Shown in pieces: positions 52,227-59,886 of a stretch of 64,000 nt of DNA. This stretch comes from Erysipelotrichaceae bacterium NK3D112. Lineage in GTDB: Bacteria; Bacillota_I; Bacilli_A; Erysipelotrichales; Erysipelotrichaceae. Where the stretch lies: the NCBI GenBank assembly GCA_000701725.1, contig JNJQ01000001.1, positions 1-64,000 of the forward strand. The letters are read 5' to 3'. The notes below the pieces were generated by a model that had not been told where the DNA came from, did not search any database, and was given only the letters and a program-made list of their open reading frames with translations. Position 1 is the first letter of the stretch. Every line of letters starts with the position of its first letter. The translations under genes and the position numbers were made by a program.

Positions 52227-52721
52227 ATGATGCAGAGGAAGGCATACACACAGAAATGTCACAGTCAGACAAGTGTGGAGAACTGCATCCATACCTTCGC
52301 AGGGATCCAGCTTCGGGCGGAGTGCAATCGTCAGATGAATCAACTCAGGGCAAAGTACGGTCCGGATTATGAACAGCCGACAGCGGTTCCGATGCTGACG
52401 GACGGATATAATCTTCCGGCAAAGAAGGTCATCCATATCGTCGGACCGATCGTAGAAGGAAGATTGACAAAAGATCTTGAGCAGGATCTGGCTGCCTGCT
52501 ACAAAAACACACTTGACATGTGCCTGGAAAACGGATTGCACTCAGTTGCTTTCTGCTGCATCTCCACCGGTGTCTTCCACTTCCCGAATAAAAGGGCAGC
52601 GGAGATCGCGGTTCAGGCTGTGACGGAATGGCTTTTTGAACATCCTAATGCCATGGAAAGAGTGATCTTCAATGTTTTCAAAGATGAGGACAAAACATAT
52701 TATGAAACAGAATTACAATGA
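52227..52721 (+). pseudogene. 5'-truncated macrodomain (copy 3)
   Basis: The frame from ATG 52227 matches the intact macrodomain from the IHTFAGIQLRAEC helix to the C-terminus (YNLPAKKVIHIVGPIVEGRL, SVAFCCISTGVFHF, RVIFNVFKDEDKTYY). The N-terminal region and the AIVNAANS loop are absent, and the zinc motif is reduced to a poor CHSQTS. It lies 140 bases after the Fic gene with no clear Shine-Dalgarno. The second SirTM gene starts inside its last codons. Probably inactive as a hydrolase, leaving the second sirtuin without a local eraser. Confidence 0.78.
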
Positions 52722-53691
52722 ACTTCCGAACGGATATCTGGAATCCATCAACCGAGGGATCCTGGCGGTTCGTTCTTTTCAGGGTGGCATGAGCAGAGGA
52801 AAACTCTCCCGTGCGGAAGCTATCGCAAAGCTGAAAAACGAAATTGAGTCAGCCGATGCCATCGTGATCGGAGCCGGAGCAGGGCTTTCCACAGCAGCCG
52901 GTTTTATCTACAGCGGTGAACGGTTTGAGAAGTACTTTGGAGACTTTGCGAAAAGGTTTGGCATTCAGGATATGTATTCCGGTGGTTTCTATCCTTTTCC
53001 GGATGCCGAAACCCGCTGGGCCTGGTGGGCCAGAAATATCTACATTAACCGCTATGTACCAGCGCCGAAATCTGTCTACGATAATCTTCTGTCACTGGTG
53101 AAGGACAAAGATTATTTCGTCATCACAACGAACGTCGATCACCAGTTTCAGAAGGCAGGTTTTGATAAAAAGCGGCTTTTCTACACGCAGGGCGACTACG
53201 GTTTATTCCAGAGTGTAGATCCGAAGAACCGGAAAACCTATGACAACGAAGAATGGGTCATGAAGGCGATGGAGGCACAGGGCTTCGTCAGAGATTCTGA
53301 GAATGTCTTCCAGCCGCCGAAGGACGGGACACTTCTGATGCGGATCCCGAAGGAACTGATCCCCAAATGCCCGGATGACGGCTCGGATGTGACTACAAAT
53401 CTTCGCTGTGATGATTCATTCGTTGAGGACGAAGGCTGGAAGAGAGCATCGGCAGCATACTCCGATTTCCTGAGAAGGCATGAGAAACTGCATGTGCTTT
53501 ATCTGGAGATCGGTATCGGAATGGGAACGCCTGTTATCTGCAAATATCCTTTCTGGCAGATGACGAATGACAACCCGAAGGCAGTCTACGCCTGCCTCAA
53601 TTATAGCGAGGCTTATTGCCCGGTGCAGATCGAAAAACAGTCCATCTGCATCAATGGCGACAGTGCAGAAGTGATAGAGCAGCTTCTGTGA
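52702..53691 (+). CDS. Class M sirtuin (SirTM), copy 2
   Basis: Protein of 329 residues. A 35-residue N-terminal addition (MKQNYNELPNGYLESINRGI...) precedes the SirTM domain, which keeps VIGAGAGLSTAAG, YSGERFEKYF, VITTNVDHQFQKAGFDKKRLFYTQGDYGLFQ and SICINGDSAEVI. It is clearly homologous to copy 1 in the same window and looks intact. ATG 52702 has GAGGA about ten bases upstream, inside the degraded macrodomain, so coupling is likely (ATG 52672 is also in frame). With its macrodomain partner broken, it may add ADP-ribose that copy 1's macrodomain has to remove. A large hairpin terminator follows. Confidence 0.92.
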   Translation: MKQNYNELPNGYLESINRGILAVRSFQGGMSRGKLSRAEAIAKLKNEIESADAIVIGAGAGLSTAAGFIYSGERFEKYFGDFAKRFGIQDMYSGGFYPFPDAETRWAWWARNIYINRYVPAPKSVYDNLLSLVKDKDYFVITTNVDHQFQKAGFDKKRLFYTQGDYGLFQSVDPKNRKTYDNEEWVMKAMEAQGFVRDSENVFQPPKDGTLLMRIPKELIPKCPDDGSDVTTNLRCDDSFVEDEGWKRASAAYSDFLRRHEKLHVLYLEIGIGMGTPVICKYPFWQMTNDNPKAVYACLNYSEAYCPVQIEKQSICINGDSAEVIEQLL

Positions 53692-53709
53692 GAAGGCAAA
53701 AAATGAGAA

Positions 53710-53767
53710 AAGTATCCCAGAGCCAGATGTCGGTTTTGCCGATGTCAGGCTCCGGGACTTTTTTGTT
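53710..53767 (+). terminator. Terminator of the second SirTM gene
   Basis: Long stem CCCAGAGCC-A-GATGTCGG paired with CCGATGTC-A-GGCTCCGGG, small loop, then TTTTTTGTT. Confidence 0.85.
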
Positions 53768-53968
53768 CTGGAGCAGATCAGTCAGTTACTTCGCAGAAAT
53801 TGAAGATGAAATGAAACCGTATCGGGAAAAAAGCAAAGATCAGAATGAAATCAGCCGGAAATCAGTCAATGTAACATGCCATGTTACATTATGAACGCGC
53901 TGTTTTCTTGTGATCAGGCTTGTTTCTTTCTAAGATGAGAGTGCAGAAAGAAAGGAAAACATGTAAAT

Positions 53969-54421
53969 ATGAACGGACTTGGAAACAAAATAGCCCGCCG
54001 CAGAAAAGACCTCGGCATGACCCAGACGGAGTTCGCGGAAGACCTCTGCGTGACCCGACAGACCGTCAGCCGCTGGGAGGCGGGCAGTGTCATGCCTGAT
54101 ATTGACAAGATCGCCGATCTTGCAAAACTGCTTCAGGTCAGCTGCGATTATCTGCTCAATGATGAAATCAAAGAAGATGAAACACCTTCCATCCATACAG
54201 ATCCGGTGAGCAGACTTCTCAAAGATGCGCTTGGCAAAAAGGTGAGATTCACATTCTTTGAGGATGAGGCGGATATGGATCTTTGGAATACCGTATGTGA
54301 GATTGTCAGCCTGGAAGGCGGATGGATGAAAGTGAAGGCGCAGACGAAAAAGGGCGAACTTGAAAAGCTGATTCCTGTCTCTTCCGTATTGAGCATCGCC
54401 TATGAAAAGGAGGAAGAATAA
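53969..54421 (+). CDS. XRE-family transcriptional regulator
   Basis: Protein of 150 residues. Residues 1-65 are a Cro/C1-type helix-turn-helix: LGNKIARRRKDLGMTQTEFAEDLCVTRQTVSRWEAGSVMPDIDKIADLAKLLQVSCDYLLN. The rest (about 70-150) is a beta-rich domain with EIVSLEGGWMKVKAQTKKGELEKLIPVSSV that may sense a ligand or contact its partner. GAAAGGAAA precedes the ATG. Its stop overlaps the start of the next gene by one base, so the two are translationally coupled. The partner is a membrane-anchored protein with a similar small domain, suggesting membrane-linked regulation. Confidence 0.9.
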   Translation: MNGLGNKIARRRKDLGMTQTEFAEDLCVTRQTVSRWEAGSVMPDIDKIADLAKLLQVSCDYLLNDEIKEDETPSIHTDPVSRLLKDALGKKVRFTFFEDEADMDLWNTVCEIVSLEGGWMKVKAQTKKGELEKLIPVSSVLSIAYEKEEE

Positions 54422-54789
54422 TGGAGTATATCGCATTTGTCTTCAGCATTTTCGGGCTGCTGGCTTATACTGAAATCTCTTCACTCAAATCCAGAATCAC
54501 ACAGCTGGAACGATCATTGACAAAGATGGAGGGCACAACACAGCACATTGACCGCAAAGCCCTAATCAAAGCCGCTTCGGAATATATCGGAAGCGATGTG
54601 GTCCTCGATCTCAAAGAGGATTATCAGGATGCGGATATCATGCTTTACGGCAATACAAAGAATGGTTCAAATATCATCCTGGATGCGGATGAAGACTGGA
54701 TTCTCGTGGAAACCCGTTCCAAGAAGGGCACCGAGACAAAGCTGATCCGTACGGAAGGACTGGAGTCCATCGCAAAAAAGAACGCGTAG
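54421..54789 (+). CDS. Single-pass membrane protein partnered with the XRE regulator
   Basis: Protein of 122 residues. It has an N-terminal membrane segment (about 1-18), a short coiled coil (SSLKSRITQLERSLTKMEGT), then a small soluble domain with LIKAASEYIGSDVVLDLKEDY and a strand-rich end DEDWILVETRSKKGTETKLIRTEGLESI. That end resembles the end of the XRE partner (KKGELEKLIPVSSVLSI), so the two may share a fold or interact. Function is unknown. AAAGGAGG inside the upstream gene serves its ATG. A terminator follows. Confidence 0.8.
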   Translation: MEYIAFVFSIFGLLAYTEISSLKSRITQLERSLTKMEGTTQHIDRKALIKAASEYIGSDVVLDLKEDYQDADIMLYGNTKNGSNIILDADEDWILVETRSKKGTETKLIRTEGLESIAKKNA

Positions 54790-54809
54790 TCAGTCCAACA
54801 TTAAGATTT

Positions 54810-54846
54810 GAAAACAGGAAGGCGCGTGGATGTCTTCCTGTTTTCC
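54810..54846 (+). terminator. Terminator of the XRE operon
   Basis: Perfect 11-bp stem AAAACAGGAAG/CTTCCTGTTTT with a 12-base loop; it separates the XRE pair from the YGPP/rSAM unit. Confidence 0.85.
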
Positions 54847-54848
54847 GA

Positions 54849-54877
54849 TATAATGGAATTGAAGTACAGCCCTGTAC
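54849..54877 (+). promoter_or_regulatory. -10 box and palindrome before the YGPP lipoprotein gene
   Basis: TATAAT at 54849-54854, then the dyad GTACAG-CC-CTGTAC at 54864-54877, about 20 bases before the ATG. The dyad may be an operator in the leader. The -35 is weak and falls in the preceding terminator. Confidence 0.5.
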
Positions 54878-54895
54878 ACAAAGGAGGACCACATT

Positions 54896-55219
54896 ATGAA
54901 AAAAGCGAAAAAACTCCGTGTGACCGCTTCCGCCATCATTGCCGGACTCTGCGTGTCGGGATGCTCATTTGCCCCGGAAGAAAATGAGCCGGTCGATGTA
55001 TACGGTCCACCGATCAGTGAAGAGAGCGATGAGGAAAACAAAACCCCTGAACCCGAAACGGATGAAGGCGAACAGAAGGAAGAATACAAACCGGAGGAAA
55101 ACGCACTGGAAGGTGTCTATGGACCGCCTGTAACCGAAGTGCCGGATGAGAATTATGAGCCGGGTGACAATGTCGCCGAACCGCTCTACGGCCCGCCTGC
55201 GGGAAGTGAAACCAGATAG
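54896..55219 (+). CDS. Small lipoprotein with three YGPP repeats, candidate substrate of the adjacent radical SAM enzyme
   Basis: Protein of 107 residues with a lipoprotein signal (basic start, hydrophobic core, lipobox VSGC with Cys23). The mature part is acidic and disordered-looking and contains three repeats: DVYGPPI (34-40), GVYGPPV (73-79) and PLYGPPA (97-103), spaced by Glu/Pro-rich linkers. Such spaced identical short motifs are typical of precursor peptides modified repeatedly by a maturase. AAAGGAGG precedes the ATG. The radical SAM gene begins 12 bases after its stop, and terminators on both sides make the pair a unit. Confidence 0.85.
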   Translation: MKKAKKLRVTASAIIAGLCVSGCSFAPEENEPVDVYGPPISEESDEENKTPEPETDEGEQKEEYKPEENALEGVYGPPVTEVPDENYEPGDNVAEPLYGPPAGSETR

Positions 55220-55230
55220 GGAGAATACCA

Positions 55231-56310
55231 GTGAAATCAATCAGGGAAGTCAAACAGAACCATCTGGAAAAGCTTGCGGATTACGTGGAAAACAGACTGT
55301 ATAGGAAGCCTGAACTGCGCCATCTGTTTCTCGAGCTGACACTCCGCTGCAATGAACATTGTTTTCATTGCGGCTCTTCCTGCGATTACACCGGCAGTGA
55401 GGATCTCAGTCTTGATGACTACAAACGCATTCTTGATGAGGTGAAGGAAGACTTTGACATTTCAAAAATGATGTTATGCATCACCGGCGGCGAGCCGCTG
55501 TTAAGAAAAGACTTCTTTGAAATCATGTCTTATGCTGATCAGCTTGGCTACCGCTGGGGCATGACCAGCAACGCCACCCTGATCACACCTGAGATTGCCC
55601 ATAAACTTGCCGAAACCGGCATGCGCACCATCTCGGTGTCAATTGATGGCCTTGAGGAAACCCATGACCGTTTAAGAGGCACAAAAGGCGGCTATGTGAG
55701 AGCCATGGCAGGCATTCAGAATCTGATCGATGAGGATGCCTTTGAAGCGGTGCAGATCACAACCGTGATCAATCATAAAAATATCGAAGAACTCGATCAG
55801 CTGTTTGAAATCATGGACCGCATTGACATCGATTCCTGGCGGCTGGCTGCGCTCGAGCCGATCGGCAGGGCACTCTTGAGACCGGAACTGATGCTGACAA
55901 GGGAAGATCATATCCGGCTGATGAACTTTATCAAAGAGAAGAGAAAGCAGGGCTATCCTGTCCTGTATGGCTGTTCCCATTATCTGGGCCTTGATTATGA
56001 AGCGGAAGTCCGCGACTGGTACTGGTTATGCAATGCGGGCGTCTATACCGGCTCGATCATGGCCAACGGAGATATCGGCGCATGCCTTGATATTGAGCGG
56101 CGGCCCGAAACCATCCAGGGCAATATCTTCAAAGAGCGCTTCAGCGATGTCTGGAATCAGCGCTTTGAAATCTTCCGCAAAGACTTCGCAGATGAAAACA
56201 GCACATGCGCTGCCTGCGAACACCGCAGGTATTGCCGCGGGGATGCGAGGCACAGCTGGAACTATGATGAAATGAAACCGATGGTGTGCATGAAAAACAT
56301 TCTGTTCTGA
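55231..56310 (+). CDS. Radical SAM/SPASM enzyme, candidate peptide maturase
   Basis: Protein of 359 residues. The radical SAM cluster motif is C40-x3-C44-x2-C47 in LTLRCNEHCFHC, followed by the SAM-binding ITGGEPLLRKDF and the SVSIDG strand. The C-terminal part has a SPASM set of cysteines (C267, C285, C326, C329, C335 and C353, in CNAG, GACLD, CAACEHRRYC and VCMK), which would hold auxiliary iron-sulfur clusters. Such enzymes modify peptide side chains by radical chemistry. It is not a clear anSME. The only other gene in its unit is the YGPP lipoprotein. AGGGAG precedes its ATG. Confidence 0.93.
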   Translation: MKSIREVKQNHLEKLADYVENRLYRKPELRHLFLELTLRCNEHCFHCGSSCDYTGSEDLSLDDYKRILDEVKEDFDISKMMLCITGGEPLLRKDFFEIMSYADQLGYRWGMTSNATLITPEIAHKLAETGMRTISVSIDGLEETHDRLRGTKGGYVRAMAGIQNLIDEDAFEAVQITTVINHKNIEELDQLFEIMDRIDIDSWRLAALEPIGRALLRPELMLTREDHIRLMNFIKEKRKQGYPVLYGCSHYLGLDYEAEVRDWYWLCNAGVYTGSIMANGDIGACLDIERRPETIQGNIFKERFSDVWNQRFEIFRKDFADENSTCAACEHRRYCRGDARHSWNYDEMKPMVCMKNILF

Positions 56311-56319
56311 GCACATATT

Positions 56320-56348
56320 AAAAACGCGCTGCATACGAGCGCGTTTTT
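56320..56348. terminator. Bidirectional terminator between the radical SAM and HtrA genes
   Basis: Perfect 11-bp stem AAAAACGCGCT/AGCGCGTTTTT with loop GCATACG. Confidence 0.9.
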
Positions 56349-56367
56349 GATTGGTATTTGCGGAGCC

Positions 56368-57669
56368 TTACGGCTGCGGCCAGTAGCCCGGCAGGGAGTT
56401 TCCGGACTGCTCATCCTGCTGTGGCTGTTCAGTCTGTTCCTGCTGCTGGCTGGTTGTTTCATTTGTGGAAAGGGAACCGGTCAGGGTGACCTCGATGTCC
56501 ATTTCCTGATTGTCACGGACGATGCTCAGGGTGATCTTGTCGCCGACTGCCTTCTGACGCAGATAGATCGAAAGATCCTGATAGCTTGTCACCTCATTGC
56601 CGTCGATGGCAGTGATTCTGTCATAAGGTTTTAAGCCCGCTGCCTCCGCGCCGCTGCCGGTGATGGTATCCGTGATATAAAGACCTGCTTTATAGTTCTG
56701 GGTATCCTGGGTGAGCTGCTGCAGATAGACGCCGATGGTCGGACGGTTTGTCACTTCGCCATGGGCCATCAGTTCGGAAGCCACATCCATCGCGGTGTTG
56801 ACCGGGATGGCAAAACCGATGCCTTCAATCAGTGCGCCGGAGCTGGTCTGGCCGGAGTCCTTCGCATTGACGATACCGATCAGGTTGCCGTTGCCGTCGA
56901 ACAGGCCGCCGCCGGAGTTGCCGGAGTTGATGGTCGCGTTGGTCTGGATCAGCTCCATTGATTCATTTTCAATCACGATCTCACGGGTGGTTGCGGAGAT
57001 GATGCCGCTGGTGACGCTGCCGCCAAGGGTTCCCAGAGGATTGCCGATAACGATTGCGGTATCGCCGGTTGCGATCTTGGAAGAGTCGCCGACGGTTGCC
57101 GGGGTCAGGTTGCCGGCATCGATCTTGACGACCGCGATATCTGATTTGGCATCCTTGCCGATCAGTTCCGCTTCATACTGCTTGCCGTCATACAGGGTGA
57201 CGGTGATGCTTTCCGCGCCATCCACGACATGGTTGTTGGTGATGATGTATCCGTCATCGGAAATGATGACGCCGCTGCCTGCACCCTGGGTTGTATAGGT
57301 GCCTCCGAAGAAGCCGTATCCCTGGGCGGTTGCGGTGATCACGATCTCAACGATGCTCGGGCTTGCCTTGGCTGCCACATCGGCAATGCTCATGCCGGTT
57401 GCGGCTCCGGAAGCGGAAGTCATCGGGGAAGTGGATGAGGCGGTGGACTGATATACAACCGTTGTGCCCGCGCCGCCAAGATGCGTTGCCGCGAACCATC
57501 CGCCGCCAAGACCGCATGTCATTGAGATCACGGTGCTTGCCGCAAGAATGGCAATCGGATGCGCCTGCTTTCCGGTTTTTCTGTTTGTACGCTGGTATGC
57601 CGGTCTGACTTCGGTATACTGTGTATTCCTGATTTCTTCAGTGTTTTCAGATTCTCTGTATTCACTCAT
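56368..57669 (-). CDS. htrA: HtrA/DegP-like serine protease with PDZ domain
   Basis: Protein of 433 residues. A basic cytoplasmic stretch (about 1-38) and one membrane anchor (about 39-63) place the protease outside. The trypsin-like domain has the catalytic triad in TNNHVVDGA (His), KSDIAVVKID (Asp) and NSGNSGGGLFD (Ser). A PDZ domain follows (AGLKPYDRITAIDGNEV), and the C-terminus is Gln/Glu-rich (QQQEQTEQPQQDEQ). The family degrades or refolds damaged exported proteins. GGAGG lies before the ATG. It is monocistronic and faces the radical SAM unit across a shared terminator. Confidence 0.96.
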   Translation of the reverse strand: MSEYRESENTEEIRNTQYTEVRPAYQRTNRKTGKQAHPIAILAASTVISMTCGLGGGWFAATHLGGAGTTVVYQSTASSTSPMTSASGAATGMSIADVAAKASPSIVEIVITATAQGYGFFGGTYTTQGAGSGVIISDDGYIITNNHVVDGAESITVTLYDGKQYEAELIGKDAKSDIAVVKIDAGNLTPATVGDSSKIATGDTAIVIGNPLGTLGGSVTSGIISATTREIVIENESMELIQTNATINSGNSGGGLFDGNGNLIGIVNAKDSGQTSSGALIEGIGFAIPVNTAMDVASELMAHGEVTNRPTIGVYLQQLTQDTQNYKAGLYITDTITGSGAEAAGLKPYDRITAIDGNEVTSYQDLSIYLRQKAVGDKITLSIVRDNQEMDIEVTLTGSLSTNETTSQQQEQTEQPQQDEQSGNSLPGYWPQP

Positions 57670-57920
57670 AATCTGTATACCTCCAATTTCTTTTTACGTT
57701 TCTGATACTAGTTTCCGAATGTGACATTTAAGTGAACATTCCGTAAACTTTCCGTGGTTATTTTAACCCTGTTGCGGATAATTGTTAAATAATACGCCAT
57801 CCAGTGCATGCAATCTTAACATTCCGTTTTCATCCGCAAAACCCTCTCAAAGCAGTTGAAATGATCTGCCTGAATTCAGATAATATTGACAGATATTAAA
57901 TGCAGACAGGAGAGGAAACC

Positions 57921-58343
57921 ATGCTCAGAATCATGATCAAATGCCTTGGCGGCTTTTCAAGCAGCGGGCTGGTAAACCAGCTGAACAATGAAGTAAAGGA
58001 AAAGGGGATGGAGGACAAAGTAAAATTCATCTTTCCCCAGTTCGGTCAGCACAAGCTCGATCTGAGCTCTGAGCCGGTGGACATCGTTATGTTATGTCCG
58101 CATATGGCCATCTATGCCAAAAGCCTGGCAGAAGCCAATCCCGATACCCCGTTTTACATCATGCCGACAAGACTCTACGGCATGATGCAGGCGGAAGAGC
58201 TTTATGAGGATGCGGAAGATGTGATCAAAGGCTTCAAAGAAACCGGCATGAATCCGTTCCATTTTGAAGGCGAGGAAGTGGCCATCCGTGTCAAGCGCGC
58301 CGTTTCCCACCGCAAATTCATCGCAGAGAATCAGAACGGATGA
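57921..58343 (+). CDS. PTS IIB-like protein (lactose/cellobiose family)
   Basis: Protein of 140 residues starting MLRIMIKCLGGFSSSGLV. The Cys in KCLGGFSSS sits where PTS IIB (lactose/cellobiose) domains carry their phosphocysteine. It is followed by KVKFIFPQFGQHKLDLSSEPVDIVMLCPHMAIYAKSL, matching the family fold. The loop has G-F rather than the usual G-M and no EIIA or EIIC gene lies near, so it may be a regulatory or scavenged IIB. An ATG at 57900 is in frame, but CAGGAGAGGA fits ATG 57921. The next gene starts 55 bases later. Confidence 0.75.
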   Translation: MLRIMIKCLGGFSSSGLVNQLNNEVKEKGMEDKVKFIFPQFGQHKLDLSSEPVDIVMLCPHMAIYAKSLAEANPDTPFYIMPTRLYGMMQAEELYEDAEDVIKGFKETGMNPFHFEGEEVAIRVKRAVSHRKFIAENQNG

Positions 58344-58398
58344 AGAGCTGTTCTGAAATACAGGTTAAAACCGAAACAATACATATAAGGAAAAACAC

Positions 58399-59130
58399 AT
58401 GGCGAATGATCTGCTGATCCGCAGCTTGAATATTGACTGGGGCATCATTCCGCATGATTCCTATCTCAGAAAGATTGAATCATTGAAAGACAGGGATGAG
58501 ATTGTTTTCAATGCGCCTGTGACATTCTTCGCCGGGGAAAACGGCAGCGGCAAATCCACGCTTCTCGAAGGCATCGCGGTGGCGGCCGGATTCAATCCCG
58601 AAGGCGGCACAAGAAATTACGCCTTCTCCACATACGATTCCCATTCCACGCTCCATGAGGCAATCCGTCTGATACGCGGGGTGCGCAGAATCCGCACCGG
58701 CTATTTCCTCAGAGCCGAAAGTTTTTACAACGTGGCGACCAAAGAGGAGGAATACAGCCGTCAGAAAGGCGGCAGACCCCAGCACTACCATGAAAAAAGC
58801 CATGGCGAAAGCTTTCTGGCAATTGCGCGGAATCATTTCAGCGCGGACGGTCTGTATCTGCTCGATGAGCCTGAAGCGGCTCTTTCACCCCAGCGTCAGC
58901 TGACGCTTCTGTTACATATCAATGAATATGCCAAGCGCGGGGCACAGTTTATCATCGTGACGCATTCACCGATATTGCTTGGCACACCGGATGCGGAAAT
59001 CCTGAGCTTTGATGAAGGAACGGTTCATCCGATTTCCTATGAGGAAACAGACAGCTACCGCATCACAAGTCTTTTCATCAATCAGCGCGAGCGTCTGCTT
59101 AAGCAGTTGCTGCAAGAGGAAGAAGAGTAA
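58399..59130 (+). CDS. ATPase with AAA/ABC-type domain
   Basis: Protein of 243 residues. Walker A FFAGENGSGKST (about 46-57), a signature-like SHGESFLAIARNHF, Walker B GLYLLDEPEAALSP and the H-loop IVTHSPILL form an ABC/RecF-like ATPase with a short helical insertion. The group is annotated as predicted ATPase and is often stand-alone. Its role is unknown. AAGGA precedes the ATG. It shares a direction with the IIB-like gene. A GGAGGT/ACCTCC hairpin (59140-59158) follows, which is better placed as terminator for the convergent gene. Confidence 0.9.
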   Translation: MANDLLIRSLNIDWGIIPHDSYLRKIESLKDRDEIVFNAPVTFFAGENGSGKSTLLEGIAVAAGFNPEGGTRNYAFSTYDSHSTLHEAIRLIRGVRRIRTGYFLRAESFYNVATKEEEYSRQKGGRPQHYHEKSHGESFLAIARNHFSADGLYLLDEPEAALSPQRQLTLLLHINEYAKRGAQFIIVTHSPILLGTPDAEILSFDEGTVHPISYEETDSYRITSLFINQRERLLKQLLQEEEE

Positions 59131-59193
59131 AACAAAAGGAGGTTTCAACACCTCCCTTGTGAGCCTTTTGGGCTATTGTGGATCTTATGGAAT

Positions 59194-59574
59194 TCAGGCG
59201 GCGGGTGCGTACCATTTCGGCACATCCGCTTTTTTGAATGCGCTTGTGTTTTTGATTGCCGAAGAAATCAGCCGGATCAGCTGGCCATAGATGCGTCCGT
59301 ACTTGGAACCCAGGGCAGCCTCGATACTGTCGAACATGATGCCGGTGCGCCTTGTCTTAAGAAGCTTAGCGGCATCGGGCATATCGGATGTGATGATCTT
59401 TGAAACGGATGATTCATTGACTTCGATGCTGAGCTCATCCGCAAATGCGGAATCCCAGCTGACATTCAGATAGAGTTTGGCTTCCCCGTCGAGAATCACC
59501 GCCTCCGAGGAAATAATGGATAATTCACTGCCTTCATTCAGATCCAGATGCATTGAGAGTACTTGTTCTGTCAT
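59194..59574 (-). CDS. Conserved small protein of unknown function
   Basis: Protein of 126 residues starting MTEQVLSMHLDLNEGSELSIISSEAVILDG. Strands such as AKLYLNVSWDSAFADELSIEVNESSVSKIITSD are followed by helices (GIMFDSIEAALGSKYGRIYGQLIRLISSAIKNTSAF). There is no signal peptide or membrane segment, and I do not recognise the family. AAAGGAG lies seven bases before the ATG, which supports expression. It is convergent with the ATPase gene. Confidence 0.7.
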   Translation of the reverse strand: MTEQVLSMHLDLNEGSELSIISSEAVILDGEAKLYLNVSWDSAFADELSIEVNESSVSKIITSDMPDAAKLLKTRRTGIMFDSIEAALGSKYGRIYGQLIRLISSAIKNTSAFKKADVPKWYAPAA

Positions 59575-59886
59575 ATCAGTGCTCCTTTATCTGTACTTTC
59601 ATTATAGACAATGATTGTGTAAGACCTGTGAACATATCCAAACAAATCATTAAGACAGTATAAGAAAGTCTTTGGATCACCTGTAAATCATATGGACAAT
59701 CCGTGACATACTTCATGCATGTGTAATCCATTTAGACAGGTAATGAAAAGAAAATCTTTTAAAAGCGCGATATGTATAAAAAAACAATCTTTATCATGCA
59801 AAAAACCGGATGTTTGTAGTATTATGTTAAGAGCTGTAATTAACTGATGATTGCAGTCAGATACAAATACACAGAGGGGATCGATT
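59575..59886. other. Intergenic region of 312 bases
   Basis: AT-rich divergent promoter region. On the minus strand TATAAT (59601-59606) precedes the small conserved gene. On the plus strand TATTAT (59820-59825) lies before the DUF349 gene. No coding frame with a plausible start and family look is seen. Confidence 0.5.

Noticed and set aside
55231-56310. Radical SAM enzyme as the anaerobic sulfatase maturase for the sulfatase at 33380-34855
   Set aside because: It is 20 kb away, is paired with a repeat lipoprotein, and is shorter in its SPASM region than expected for anSME; no sulfatase-like CxPSR peptide is adjacent.
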